Origin: Pholiota molesta
Lineage: Eukaryota; Basidiomycota; Agaricomycetes; Agaricales; Strophariaceae
Length of the DNA stretch: 64,000 bases
Reading direction: 5' to 3'
Assembly: GCA_014925825.1 (NCBI GenBank)
Contig: JACGCK010000064.1
Span: 1-64,000, forward strand
Position 1 is the first letter of the stretch; each line of letters starts with the position of its first letter. Positions 9,093 through 21,291 of this stretch are shown here, piece by piece. The notes beneath the pieces are model-generated. The model saw only the letters and a list, made by a program, of their open reading frames with translations, made no database searches and was not told where the DNA came from. The position numbers and the translations under genes are program-made.

Positions 9093-11860
9093 ATGACTTA
9101 CAACCGCGAATGGGACAAGGGAAAGGATTCCTGGGACGACGCCTATTCCTGGGCTCCTCAGGACCCCAGGGGACATGTACGAGAAAGAGAAGAGGACTAT
9201 TATGCCGATGGGAAGAGGCGGAAGTTCAACAGCGGCGTAAGTGGTTCAGCCTGGCCTAATGCTCGTGCACTTGTTCATTATTTCCAGGGCTATGACGGCG
9301 CTCACAACTACGAAGAGAATGCCTACAACAGCTCGTATAACCGACAACAGCAACATGATTGGACTCAGGACTATGGCCAGGACGACCGCTCGCGGGGAGG
9401 TGCAGGCGGCTTTGCGAAGAAGCGTCTCGTGCCCTCTGAGCCCAGTCCTCATGTCATCTTCCTTGGGTTGGATCCAGACTTTACAGAGGCCGATGTCTGT
9501 CGACTCCCATGTTCTTTGACTCATTGTATATCCGAGACTGAAGTCACTTCCTACCCAGCTTCAGGCATACCTCGTTTCTAACGGCTGCAGCGTGGAAACA
9601 GTGACAATCATTCGAGAGAGATCATCAGGCACTTGCACCTTTGTATCTGCTCCTGCACATGCATTAACGTACTTCGCCGTTGGATTTTATAAGGTTCTTC
9701 GAAAGGCTTCGGCTTCGCTCAATTTACAACCGTCGAACATGCCCGCGCATTTGTGGACCCGCTATTTCCGTTCATACAAATGCCCCCTCCGGCATCTCAT
9801 GGGGCTTCCGCGACGGCCAATTTCTATAAAGCACTGGAGACCGGCGCACCCCATAGTGGACGAAGAGTCAAGATCGACTATTCACAAAGTGCTATGCCAC
9901 ACGACAAAGGTCGGCTAAACCGAGGAAATATGAACGACGGTACTCGCGACATTGGTAACTCTCAGAGTCCGATCCTTCTCTTTCGGGGGCTGGATCCCCT
10001 TTCGGGTCCTCAGGCCATATACCAGGCCATGCTATCCTCTTCAGGCCCAGGAAAGGAAGGTGCCAAGGGAATGAGACGTATAATCCTCATCAAAGACAAA
10101 GTCACAATGGCTAGTTTCGGCTTTGCATTCGTCGAATTTGTTGACGTCCAGGTGAGTACCTAAACCCTATGAGCCGCGAACCATGATACTGAACGCGACA
10201 CAGTCCGCATCTGCCGTTCTGGCTGCGACCATGTCTCCTACATTACACCCTTCTGGCTTCCGGATATCAGATCGCCCTGTTGCAGCATCCTTTGCCCACC
10301 CCTATTCATTCCAGCCCGTTACTGATTTCCTCCAGAGAGACGAAGCTTGCCTTACGTCGACCCTGAGTCTAGGAGGAGTGGAGGGTACTTGGGTTCGGTA
10401 CTGGGATGAGTCATCCACTGTCGCTGCCCTTGAATTTAAAGTGGAGGAACCGATACAGCCTACTTCGCAAATCAAAGAGAAGGAGAAAAAGAAGAAACCG
10501 AAAGGTGACTAGACACTCTACTGCTTTGACCAAACCGTTCGACTTACTGGGAATTCGCAGGGGATTCGGACGCTCACACTAAAGCTGGACCATCAGCGCC
10601 TTCGGCTCTACCCATATCAGATAAACCCGTCACTTTGAGCTTCAGCAAAGGCCCTGTGAAGGCAAATACAGGGCCTGTCAAAGCCATGGGCTTCTCCTTG
10701 GATGATTCTGCCAATGACGAGACATCAGAAGATACTGGTTCTGAACCTAACAAACGTATGCTTGACGTCTGGTTATTTCTTTTCATTCCCGCGCACTAAC
10801 TCTTATTCAGCACTCGTTGTCAAAAAAGTCGCTCCTCTTATAGCGAGCAAGAAGGTACGTGACTCACCGTCTTATTCATTTTCTCAGTCGCTATGGACTT
10901 ATATGTCGACTATAGACTGTCAACAACATCAACAAGTGGAATCAAGTACAGGAAGAACTTTCACATGACGTTGCAGCACCTACAGTGGTAAATCTTTCTC
11001 ATTGCCTACATACAACAGAAATCATTGATCTAATTTTTATACAGGCATTGTCTGCGAAAGAAGCGCAAGCCCCAGCCGCTTCAACTAGCAAGGTCGCTGC
11101 CAAGCCATCTCCCGATCCAGAATCCGAATTTGAATTTTCGGATGTTGCAACATTAATGTGCTTGCTTTGCGCAAGGCAATTCAAGACATTAGATGTATTG
11201 AAACGCCATAACAAGGAATCTGACTTGCACAAGGTACGTATGCATTTCAAGCTCGATTTATGCAAGCTAAAGTTAAAACATGTAACGTAGAAAAATTACA
11301 AGGATTCCAATCTACGAGACGTTGCCAGGCAAAAGGTTGCTGCTCGACAGGCTGCAACTTCAGACCAGCCCAAATATCGTGATCGAGCATCTGAAAGAAG
11401 GACGCTGTTCAACCAACCAGACGTTCCCCTACCTGAAAAGGATATTTCTATTTCCAAGAAGCGGCAGGTGGAAACGATTGCGGTTCCCAGTCCCCCTCCG
11501 CCGCCACCGACTGAACTGGGAAAGGATGAAAGTAATGTAGGGAACAAGCTCTTGAAAATAATGGGCTGGAAGGCGGGCACAGGGCTGGGCTCCGAAGGGG
11601 ATGGTAGGGTAAATCCTATGTGCGTCTTCGCTTTTTTCATGACCTTTCTCTTGCTCAAGCTCGTTACTTTCAGTGAAACAGCTGTATATGCCCCTGGTGT
11701 GGGTTTGGGTGCTAGCAAAGGCAAAGATTTAGGAAAGTATACAGAGGGGTTCACCAGTTATGTTCACATGGCTCAAGATTCGGTCAGTAGATATTCTCTT
11801 GGATACAATGATTGATTTTGAATTTATTTCTTACAGGCCCGCGAGCGCTATGGAGGCTGA
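9093..11860 (+). CDS. RBM5/RBM10-like splicing factor (two RRMs, C2H2 finger, G-patch)
   Basis: Nuclear RNA-binding protein expected in spliceosome A-complex formation and splice-site choice. About twelve exons give one continuous protein. RRM1 runs from HVIFLGLDPDFTEAD through VETVTIIRERSSG to SKGFGFAQF; RRM2 from PILLFRGLDP to FGFAFVEFVDVQ. A C2H2 finger follows (MCLLCARQFKTLDVLKRHN...H, near 11,155-11,230), a lysine-rich linker, a proline run, and a G-patch (NKLLKIMGWKAGTGLGSEGDG, near 11,545-11,610) ending in VHMAQDSARERYGG. Architecture and order match RBM5/6/10. The intron at 9629-9693, needed to join RERSSG to SSKGFGF, has a GC donor with poor extension; others are GT-AG. The N-terminus is rich in Asp, Arg and Tyr. 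Frame intact. Confidence 0.88.
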
Positions 11861-12115
11861 AACAACATGTCAATTCTATTCCATTTGCTATTTATCGCAA
11901 TACTTTATCTAGTCGTTTCCTTGCCGTCTTGTTTGGTTAGTCGTAGGGACGTTTCACTTACCTACTGGCTGAATCTGTTGTCTTTTGTGAACATTTCCAG
12001 TCAAGAATAGGATCAATTATGTGGTATATAGTTTGAATTTCAACTAGTCGTTGATAAGTGACTGTCAAAGGAGCGTGGAGTATTTAGAAGACGTAGTGCT
12101 ACGACGTGAATTTCA

Positions 12116-13268
12116 TCATATGAAGAAAATGCTCAAAGCGAAACCTGCACCAGCAGCTGTAAATCCCGCCAGCTGGCAGGCTAAGCTGGTTGCGCCGCTC
12201 TTGCTTTTGCCGGTAGTGGCTGCATTGTTCGCGGTGGATGAAGCTGCCTGAGTTTGCGAGGAGCCCGCAGCGCTTAACGTAGATGACACGACCGCGGAAG
12301 TGGGCGAGACAGAGATGGTGCTAGTGCCTTCCTCGACATCGAAATAATTACCCTGAAAATGGTTGTTAATTACCAATTGAACGTATAACAAATCCGGAAT
12401 ACATACGGCAATAAGAGGGCCCAATCCACTGTCCTAGAAAGACGAATATGTCAAAAGGATTCGAGAATGCACCAATTTAGGAAACTAGCCTTGACATAAC
12501 CATTGAAATCAAAAGGCGTAACGCCTGCGATTGGCTGGGAGAAAGCAGTAGGAGCCTTGAACGTTGATGGTTGCGAGTACAAGAGCACGACATAACTGAA
12601 GTGCACGTCAGATAGTGTCTTAGGGTTCAGATACCAAGGTCTCTTACCGATGGGGACCGCTACCTGCGGCGGGCGCAGGTCCTGCGTATGCAGTGATAGC
12701 AACAGCAGAGGAATTGGAAACAGTGGATCCTGTATTCAAAAGATCTCAGTTTCACGCATTGATCCAATTGGGCAACAGCCAAACAAAATTTACATACCAT
12801 TAATTGTCACTCCATTGACGAGCCAGTGACGATTTTGGCCTCCAGGAAGTTTGCTGCCAACAACATCGGCATCCACCATGACCAGCGTGTAATTGCCAGT
12901 CAGGGATACAGAAGAATCTGCAGGCTTAAGAGTGACGGCCGGTGCAGCCGAAACCTCTGTCATAGTGTAAAAGAGGTTTGGAAAAGGACTTCGGAGCAGA
13001 ACATACGTTCTTTCGTAAACAGTTGTCCAGGCTGAACCATGCCCACGCCTAATGTTAATTTGTTATTTAATGCACTTTGCATACAAATGAAAATCATATC
13101 TACCCGCAAAATTAAGCGAAAGGACTGCTGAAGGATTGAAGGATGCCAGCAGGTCTGGGACAATGGCAGATTGGTTGAAATTGGCCTTGATACCTGCAAT
13201 GTCAAGGGCTGTCTGAGCAGCAGCAAAGGGACAAGGGCAATGGTAGCAAGGAGAGAAAAAGACAACAT
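12116..13268 (-). CDS. Secreted GPI-anchored PEBP-like protein
   Basis: Predicted extracellular, membrane-tethered member of the phosphatidylethanolamine-binding protein fold; its ligand is unknown. MLSFSLLATIALVP is a signal peptide and the mature part starts AAAQTALDIAGIKANFNQ. PEBP-type blocks follow across introns: SVSLTGNYTLVMVDADVVG, QNRHWLVNGVTINGT, YAGPAPAAGSGPHRYVVLLY and FNGYVKDSGLG. A Ser/Thr/Ala-rich stalk and a C-terminal hydrophobic tail (ACQLAGFTAAGAGFALSIFF) look like a GPI-attachment signal. The signal peptide and the mature start are in different frames; a single missing base near 13,224-13,231 explains it. The DxDxxG and GPHRY motifs support PEBP; the GPI call is inference from the tail. 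Confidence 0.75.
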
Positions 13269-13446
13269 GGCCAGTGGAAGATGATTTCAAGAATGTGTAT
13301 TGAAAGAGTAAATGTGAAGTACGGGGCTATCAAGCGAGCAATCTGCTTTTACAGTGATCCACCGTCACGTCACGTGGGACAACACAACCAGGTGGGATTA
13401 ACTTGGCAGTGGCTGCGTAAAAAACCTCCCCACCCTTTTTTACCGG

Positions 13447-14060
13447 CCAATGTTACCTTGACTCTCGGGTTCACGCAGAGGCGAATCTTTTTTAGGCAAG
13501 TATGGCGAGATGCCGGCTATATAGCCAGGCATCCGCTGATTATGAATTTCGGGACGTATGGTACAGCGCTAAATACATACGAGTATTTAACGTACCAATT
13601 CACCTAATATTCAGGGTGTGAGGGTGGGTGAATGAGAATAAAGATTATGAGCCTCTGCGGTTGAATGGAGACTGATGGTTGGGAAAGGAAGAATTTCCCG
13701 ACTCTATGTCTCAAGTCCTGTCTAATTATAAGAGGACCTGATCACATGCGAGTTACCTCGACTTAGTGTGTCGGCTCAGCCTGAGGAATTATGATGAGTG
13801 CGTCGAGGTAGCGAGTGACTTGATCAGCTCGAATATACGTCTACACGGATCATTCCAATGTAGGGAGATTCGCGTGTCGACCGGTTGCGAGTCTGGGTCA
13901 GTATCATTGGACTTGAGTAAATATTTTATTTAAACTCAACCAATGTTACCTTGACTCTCGGGTTCACGCAGAGGTGAATCTTTTTTAGGCAAGTATGGCA
14001 AGATGCCGGCTATATAGCCAGGCATCCGCTGATTATGAATTTTGGGACGTATGGTACAGC
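13447..14060. repeat. About 120-bp direct repeat, two copies
   Basis: Bases 13447-13567 and 13940-14060 are near identical (a few G/A and C/T differences) and in the same orientation, starting CCAATGTTACCTTGACTC and ending GGACGTATGGTACAGC. The 370 bp between them shows no gene. The copies lie at the boundary between the housekeeping block and the accessory island, so they may be remnants of mobile-element ends. Confidence 0.8.
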
Positions 14061-14272
14061 TATGAAAGTCCTATGTGTCCAAGAAGAGAAGTGGAAGAGG
14101 AGTTGTTGTTTTTTTTTTCGGCATGGAAGATTGAACACGGTGATGGTACAAAAAGAGGAAGAGATAGGAAATAGGATTAAGGAAGCATGGAGATGAACGG
14201 CAGTGATGTGAGGAGGACGTTCAGAAATGGGGCTATGTGTGATTAGCTCCCCAATTTAGTGGTATCATTTGC

Positions 14273-14548
14273 TTACTTCTTTTTCCCAGCTATCATAATT
14301 GGACCAAGATAGTCCACATGATTGTCGGCAGTATGGATCAATTCCCCATCCTCCATTGAGGTTAGGATTCCTTCAGGGTCTGTCGGTTGATCAAATGGAA
14401 ATCTGTCTTGGTCTGGAACCAAGTATGTCTTCATAAAATATTGGGAATGTGCATCTATCGCAAAAAAATCTCTAAAGTAAGCAGGCTGCCATGGCTCTAC
14501 CACATCTGGTGGGAATGCATTGCTGAAGGCTAGGTGGATTTTCTCCAT
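14273..14548 (-). pseudogene. Fragment of an agaricomycete orphan protein
   Basis: A 91-residue frame rich in aromatic and acidic residues (FPPDVVEPWQPAYFRDFFAID, FPFDQPTDPEGILTS, HTADNHVDYLGP). I do not know the family by name, but the ...DPxGILTS... and H-x2-DNxV-x-Y pattern resembles expanded uncharacterised proteins of Agaricomycetes. No flanking exon with clear coding character was found, so it is treated as a gene fragment. Confidence 0.4.
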
Positions 14549-15055
14549 ATTTTCGATGGCCCGTTGGAATGTTGGTAATGCAAGGCCTGTGATGGTAACT
14601 GCTTGACGTATATGTGGTCACATATGGTGTGCTGTTTGAGGATTCCTATTATGGAGTTACTAATAAACTCTAGTGCTTCTAGCACAAAACATACTGAGGG
14701 CGGTTGATAGGGGGTAATGTTTTGTTGGTTATAATACCCTGAATGTGTAGTACCACCTGATCAACTTTGGAAGAGCTATCCGAAGATGCTTCTGCCAATC
14801 GCCAACAAGAAGGTTGTCCAAAAGGTAGAACCTGATAATTCTCAATCTTCTTGCTTTTCAGAATATATTCATTATCACAAGAAATTACAAGTCTTTACAC
14901 AGTAAAGTGAGTTCTTTTCACCGAGCAAAAAAAATGTACGCGCTGTCATCCCCATCACTGATGCCATCAATCACACAATTCATCACGTGTTATTTTTATC
15001 TCCACAGTGCTTTAAATAGCCTGATATTTGCCATCATTGATATGTTACTCAAATA

Positions 15056-15205
15056 GATTTGATCAGATCAATGTGCATTATATAAGCCTTGTAATTTGCA
15101 GCCATCATGGATTGCCTCTATTTGTCTAAGGCTCCATCACACACAGCCCACTTTGATTTGATCAGATCAACTGCATTATATAACCCATGCAAATTGCAGC
15201 CATAT
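15056..15205. repeat. Short direct repeat
   Basis: GATTTGATCAGATCAA followed by TGCATTATATAA and then a TTGCAGCCAT box occurs twice, about 97 bp apart. Each copy contains a TGATCA palindrome. No coding sequence is present in 14,600-15,900 apart from short shadow frames. Confidence 0.7.
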
Positions 15206-15931
15206 TGAAGACTCAAAGAGACTCATAATGTGGACTGGACTTTAGTCCATCATTATTTTAAAATTAGAGAGACCAAAGAACAACCAAGTTGAACCAGTCT
15301 GGAAAGGTCTTTGCTCATGAAACTTAACAGCATTGAAGTGTCTAAATTTAACTTTCTAACCAGCCCAAGATCTTAATTTTAGGATGTGTTTTGCCCAAGT
15401 TATTAGCAAATGCACTTTTCATCCTCATTTTGGGCACTTGAAAACCGTTTTGGGCGCTTTTCAATGAATAATAACAGGGCACTTTCGTAATTTTGCAGTA
15501 TTATAGTACCTTTATATACACCTTTTTAACAAACAAATTAATTGTAAATTTGGATAAGAATTGACCTGACTATAATTAATTCTATCTGTCCTACTCATTT
15601 TGAGTAAGTAAAAGGGTTTAAATAAAGACATGTAGGTGCTGAATATGCCTACAGGCTTTGGTTGTCTTACATTATGACGTACAGGGTGTTGGAAAAGGCG
15701 TCCTAACGGCATTTTGGTATGCCTGTACGTCATTATTCTGAGACATGTCTTGAAATATACCTATTTTAGGGTCTCAAATTGGATTTAACCATTACTCAGT
15801 CAATTCTCGGGCGAAAGTTACGATCTTGGGCTAGTTAGAAAGGTATGATTAATACTACATTTCTGCTTTTTTACGATAGAAACCTCCAACTATACATCAA
15901 ACCACAAGTAAAATGGGAGCAAGCTGTGGCT

Positions 15932-16884
15932 TATTCTGGTAGTGCTTGGAAGTCCGGTCTCAAGACAGGAAAAACACCAAGACTGGACCGGAACTGAACC
16001 GGAAATGACAGGAAAATTGATGGACTGGAAAAGACCGAGACCGTGGTCCGGTCCACGGTCCAACAGGTTTGAAAAAACAGATGGACCAATCAAAAACCAG
16101 TCTGGACCGGTCCCAACCGGTCTTTGGCCGTGAAATTTGTAGGCTAGTAAAACATTAGAATTCCTCTCGAACGATGTCCAAATCATATTTTTAGCATGAG
16201 AATTGACAAAGTTATTAATAGTTTCGTTTGAGTAATTACTTTGGGCGTCTAAAAACGCTTTTAGCCGCAGTGCAAACGTTAATGAGTCGTACCTTTCGCA
16301 AACTTAAACATATATAGAGGACATATAGAGCTATAGGACGCAATTTAAACCTTAATATTTGAAAAACATTTGGTTGAGCTATAGCAATATCAATGTTTTC
16401 TACTCTTTTTGACTACTTCAAAGACGCTTTTGCCTATGCTTCGTTCAGTATAGACATCGCCCTTTCGCAAATTGGGATACAGTTAGATATCAAATTACCC
16501 TTTTAACAAGCATAGAATCATAATATATGGTAAAGAATTGACTGAGATATCACAAAATGCGCTCAACCACTGCATTAGCTAGTATTTTAATTGTTTCCCA
16601 CTCAATTCTCCACCGATTTTCATATTTTTTGAAGCACTACATACTACATAGAGTATTCTACCTAACTATTACCAGTCTGGACCGGTCTTTGACCGGTTGA
16701 GACCGGCTTGGACCATGACCAGTCTTAACCGGTCTTTGAACCGATTGAGACCGCAAAAACCGGTTCAAGTCAGTCCAGTCCAGTTTTTTGCGGTTTCGAA
16801 ACTGAAAGACCGGTCTTGGTCTCGATCTTGCCAAATATGGGCAAAAAACCGGACTGGACCGGACTTTCAAGCACTATATTCTGG
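15932..16884. mobile_element. Non-autonomous hAT-type DNA transposon with 8-bp TSD
   Basis: The element is 15940-16876 (937 bp). Its ends are inverted: TAGTGCTTGGAAGTCCGGTC at the left and, read inward from the right, TAGTGCTTGAAAGTCCGGTC (one mismatch in 20). It is flanked on both sides by the identical octamer TATTCTGG (15932-15939 and 16877-16884), the target-site duplication length of the hAT superfamily. Both subterminal regions are packed with ACCGGTCT/AGACCGGT motifs in both orientations (15,950-16,130 and 16,675-16,860). No transposase is encoded; the AT-rich middle has only short frames. Confidence 0.9.
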
Positions 16885-17081
16885 GTATTCAACCAACACA
16901 TATATGCTCAGCAGAAATGCTAAATATAGCATGTACATAATTTCAATGATCCTATCATTGATTTAGTGATATGGCATAGGTTTGTAAACAGTGCATTTAC
17001 GTTGCTGATGTAATAGGCTTCTTTTGGGATTGATTAATCAATCTGATGGGCTGATAATTATCTTCCTTCCTCTCCACCAGT

Positions 17082-17300
17082 ATGATACCATTCAAATGGT
17101 TCAAGGTCAAACATATGCAGCTTGACAGAATCTCTTTCCACATTCTGTATGTGTATAACCATTATCCTCCTTTGCATCTCAGCTATCCTGGTGACTTGTA
17201 CATCCAAGGATCTTCTTCTTCATTGTGGTACAAAGTCAACAAGGAACATCCTTTGTGGAATGATGAATCATTTGGTTGGGTTAGGTACCAGGTGATTTAG
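17082..17300 (+). pseudogene. Orphan protein fragment
   Basis: A 72-codon frame containing PGDLYIQGSSSSLWYKVNKE and HPLWNDESFGW, which looks like real protein but has no partner exons that I can join. Short minus-strand frames at 17,546-17,794 (LDLQAQIDIVEEYMTTANN) may be another fragment. Probably debris of the expanded orphan families around it. Confidence 0.35.
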
Positions 17301-17551
17301 GATTGGATTATCATATCCATATCAAGCACCCTTTGCATCATTTCCACTTGGTGGCTTAATGTAAGAAAGAAAAAACTATTGATCTTCTATCAGATACCAA
17401 ATGGCTTAAAGATTCAGATGGTAAGCATATGGCATATTGTATATACAGAAAGTAAAATCTGAATAAAATAATAATATAGTTACAATTTATGTATTTTAGG
17501 TTGTATTAGTAGGTCGAGCAATATTTATATATTTTAGTAATTGTATTAATA

Positions 17552-17643
17552 GGCTATGCTTTGCATGGCAATACAAGTCTTTACATACAAAACTGTTAAG
17601 TTTAATTTGTGTAAAGACTCGTATTGCCATGCAAAGCAATGGC
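17552..17643. repeat. Long hairpin, same family as the one behind the Helitron
   Basis: Left arm 17552-17586 and right arm 17609-17643 are inverted copies (GCTTTGCATGGCAATAC core, one indel and few mismatches) with a 22-nt loop. The outer end carries GGCCATTGC and the inner end GAGTCTTTAC, the same layout as the hairpin at 56,033-56,135. Confidence 0.85.
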
Positions 17644-18098
17644 CCGCAACACAAGTAATAAAAATTACCTGAGCATCAGCAAGTTGGACACTTATGTTAT
17701 TGTTGGCTGTGGTCATATATTCTTCAACAATATCAATTTGTGCCTGTAGATCAAGTCCTGTATATACATATATGTCAATATGCTGTCTATACAATAGAAA
17801 ATAATAATGTTACCAGCTTTGTGTAGATCATATCCGTGTTCATCCATGCTGATTATTGTGAAAATCGATGCCAAAGTTGCTGAGTTTTTATATGTGTTGG
17901 CGCTATATAATGTGACATTGTTTTGGTTTGTTAATTCAATTTATAAATATATTCTACAAAATGTAACCACCAGGCATCTACATATCACATGTTTATTGAT
18001 GATTAAACATATATAAATAAATAAATGCTCTTTCAAGTATATAATGTCATGCATTCAAATATCCGTTCCCATTCTCAAATCACCCTCCGTTATTTTCT

Positions 18099-20891
18099 AT
18101 GCCTCCCAAATCTCCCGCAAAGAAGAAGAGCGCCCTGGTTTTTGAATCGGATGATGAAGTGTACATGTTTGATTATTTGTTTTGTATCATGTTCTTAAAT
18201 GCAAGTTCATAAAGTCCTATGCCACTTCCCAAAACACCTAAGAAGAAGGTCATCCGGAAGGTGGAGTTATCAGAGGAAGAAAGGTATGTTCTTGATATCG
18301 GATAACATATAAAATCATTGATTAGATGTTTTTGTCAGTCCCTCGCCTGTTTGGAATGTAGGCTCTGATAAACACCTCCATCCTCGGTCACCTTCACCTC
18401 TTACGGAACATAATTCCGAGAAAGATCAGTTTATTGATGATAAAGCTCGTGAGGCTGTTCTGGACAATGAAGCTCAAGATAGTGACAATAGTCTGGCAGC
18501 CTTCATCAGTGATGACGATGTTGACCAAACATGGGTTTTTGCTTGTACTTCTGTTGATATTTTGCGCTCATTCTTGATTTACTACCAGTTCTCTGAAAAA
18601 GGGAAAGTGTCTCCCACGTGTCAACAAATGTCAAGAGGGTTCTGATACCAAAGATGATATTGAAGCTACTATGTTTGTGTCTGTTTTGGTTTATGGCATA
18701 TTTGTTGATCCTTTATATAGCACTATTTCTGTTGCGGCTACGCAAGCCAAGGGCAAAGGTTCAAAGTCGAAGAAGACAGAAGTTGTCGACTCTGATGATG
18801 AAGTGGAGATTGTTGAGTATGTGTATAACACTTCTTGTGAACATTGACTAATTTAAGTTTCCCAAAGAACCCCTTCTGTGAAAACACCTGTCAAAAAGGT
18901 AAAGGGGTCTGCAAAGACTGTCAGATCTACAAAGAAGGCGACTCCAGCAAAGGCTGCTAAGACCACTCCCAAGTATGTAACTTAGTTTGTTTCATTCAAA
19001 TTTTAGCTTATCATCTTCTTTCAGATCCTCTACTCGGAATAAGGGAAAGGGGAAAAAGGCTATGTGCATATATAATGGTGAATTTTTATATCTGTTTTAA
19101 TACTGACTATCTATTCAGATCTCCAGAGTTTGTGGAATCCGAGGCAGAGGCTTTAGCTGATCTCCCCCTTTAAGGCAATGACACGTACATGATATATTAT
19201 AATATTTTCCTATGTCACTGGCTTATTATTGTTGGAATCAGCATGTACAATGGTCCGCCTGCTTCGCAGCGGGTGATTAGCAATAAGAGGCCTTTGCCTG
19301 TTACACCTCCTTTGCTTACTCGGTCGGCAGCATCTGAGATAACTCCTAAGGTGGAGACACCCATGGAGTCGCTGTGTGTATTGATGCATTTATTGTGAAA
19401 GGATTCATATTAAATCACTGTTTCCAGGACAAAGAAATGATGTGGTAGGGTTGATCAGGACTCTGAGTTGTAAGATTTTTTTGTCTGTTTATATGTTTTG
19501 AACTTCCATACTTATTTGAATATCTAATAGGCCCATTGATTCATTCAAGGCCAAAGCTGGCCCATTCCATCATTCAGTTCATGCACTGTCCAAGGATGGG
19601 GACAGTGATTACAATGAGACTTTGGCTCCCAGTTTGAGTCAGGATGAGGGGGGAAGCCCCAAGAAGGCGCTTTTCTTGGCCGATCTCACAAACTTGAGTA
19701 TCAAGTATGTGGTTTGATATGCTGTTTTCTCCTTGATCTATATTTCTCAACACATTTGAAATCTAGATCGCTTCCAACTACATGTGAGGTTGATGAACCA
19801 AACCTTTATGATCTGTTATTGGATTCTCTTGATGCATATCGGGATCTTCCTGCATTACTGTAAGTGTTTTTGGTTTAATGTATACATTTATAAACTTATG
19901 ATTTGTTATTTAGTAAATGCGATATCAAGACAGCAGGAAATAAAACTTTTACTGGTCAGCCCAACGGCCATTTTATGTTTCAAAACTGGCCACAGGTCCT
20001 TCCTAAACTCAAGATCTCATACGTTTATTGATTTGGACATTGTATCAAAATTGATTGGTTCTTTAGTCCTGCCATTGGTGTAATCACTTTTACTCAAGAT
20101 GACAATGTTGTCAACCTTTCTCGTGTTGCACCTATGTCACTCACTGGGCATCTTCTTAACCATAACCATTATGAGTTATGTGTTGATGGGCGTACAGCTA
20201 TTTGTGTCACTCCTATTATTGCGATAGACTCATATCTCAACCACGATCCTCCAAACTTGCAGTCACCTTACCATTCCCTTAGGGGAATATTTCATGCTTT
20301 TGAATGGCAGAGATATTGTAGCGTGTTGGGGATGTTGGCAAATCAGACGACAATGGGAGGCCCTGTTTGGAATGACCACGTAACCTTTCAGACAAAGGGG
20401 CAATCAAGTGTGTACATTTTTGCTATCTTTTTTGTTTGTTACTCATTTGTTTCTATGATTAGACGTGCAAGCATCTGGATCTGGATCAACATCGTCTTCA
20501 TTGCCTGCTTCGTTTTTCAACACATTCAAGAGCCCTTCCAAGTCTGACAAGCTTGGAAAAGCTGACAAAAAGGTGCTTGTGCCTTTGGAATCTTCTGATA
20601 GAAGTGTGTATTGAATTTATACTTGTCTTGTTATTGTAATTGATATATCTATATATCTCAGTCCCCATTTACGATGGATGCAGGGCCTCCAAGAATATTG
20701 TATGGACTGGTGAGATATTCAACAATCTGGAGGATACTTTCCCCTATTGGAATGATCCAGAGATTCCAACAACTGCTTTTGTTGTCATCGGGTATCTTGT
20801 TTACTTGCATGCACCTTCCAGTGGTCAAGGAGAATGGAGAGTTCTTAACTATATCCAATGGGCCCTTGTTTTAGCCAGCCCTGATGCTTGA
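18099..20891 (+). CDS. Multi-exon orphan protein of an expanded agaricomycete family
   Basis: Function unknown. The start MPPKSPAKKKSALVFESDDE is lysine/proline-rich and followed by low-complexity, charged exons (PLPKTPKKKVIRKVELSEEE, TPVKKVKGSAKTVRSTKKA) that suggest a nuclear protein. The C-terminal half looks folded: GNKTFTGQPNGHFMFQNWPQ, VVNLSRVAPMSLTG, a stretch ending FHAFEWQRYCSVLGMLANQ, then VPIYDG, FPYWNDPEIPTTAFVVIGYL and VLNYIQWALVLASPDA at the stop (20,891). The VPIYDG...IPTxxFVVIGY...NIQWAxVL pattern is one I associate with large uncharacterised families in mushroom genomes. At least ten introns. Exon joins in 18,500-19,500 are not all resolved. Confidence 0.6.
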
Positions 20892-21291
20892 ACAGGTTCC
20901 CTTGGTTTCATTAGCTCCATCCAATACAATGTGTTTGTTTGTATGCCATTGAATCAATTGCAATATTAATATTCTGTGACTATTTATGCGGTGAATATTA
21001 CTTCTCTTACAAATCTACATCAGCCATATAGCAGCTGTCCACATTGGCCATTGTCTAAGCTATGTGCCGGATGTGTTGATTGTAAATGCCACTTAGATGT
21101 CATGCCATAAAAATATAAACAGATTCCTCTTTGGTAGCATAAGCCAATTTGTAATGTTTAAATGTGAAATGTAGTACACCTATTACAATAAGTATTCAAT
21201 TTCAACCAATCCTTCATATGTATTATTGCTGGTCACAACAAAATACATTCTTATTGTGTGGATTAGAACCTATGAACATTAAAGTTAATAA

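Noticed and set aside
13440..14060. LTR retrotransposon from the two direct repeats
   Set aside because: No gag/pol, primer-binding site or TG...CA ends; the inner 370 bp are non-coding.
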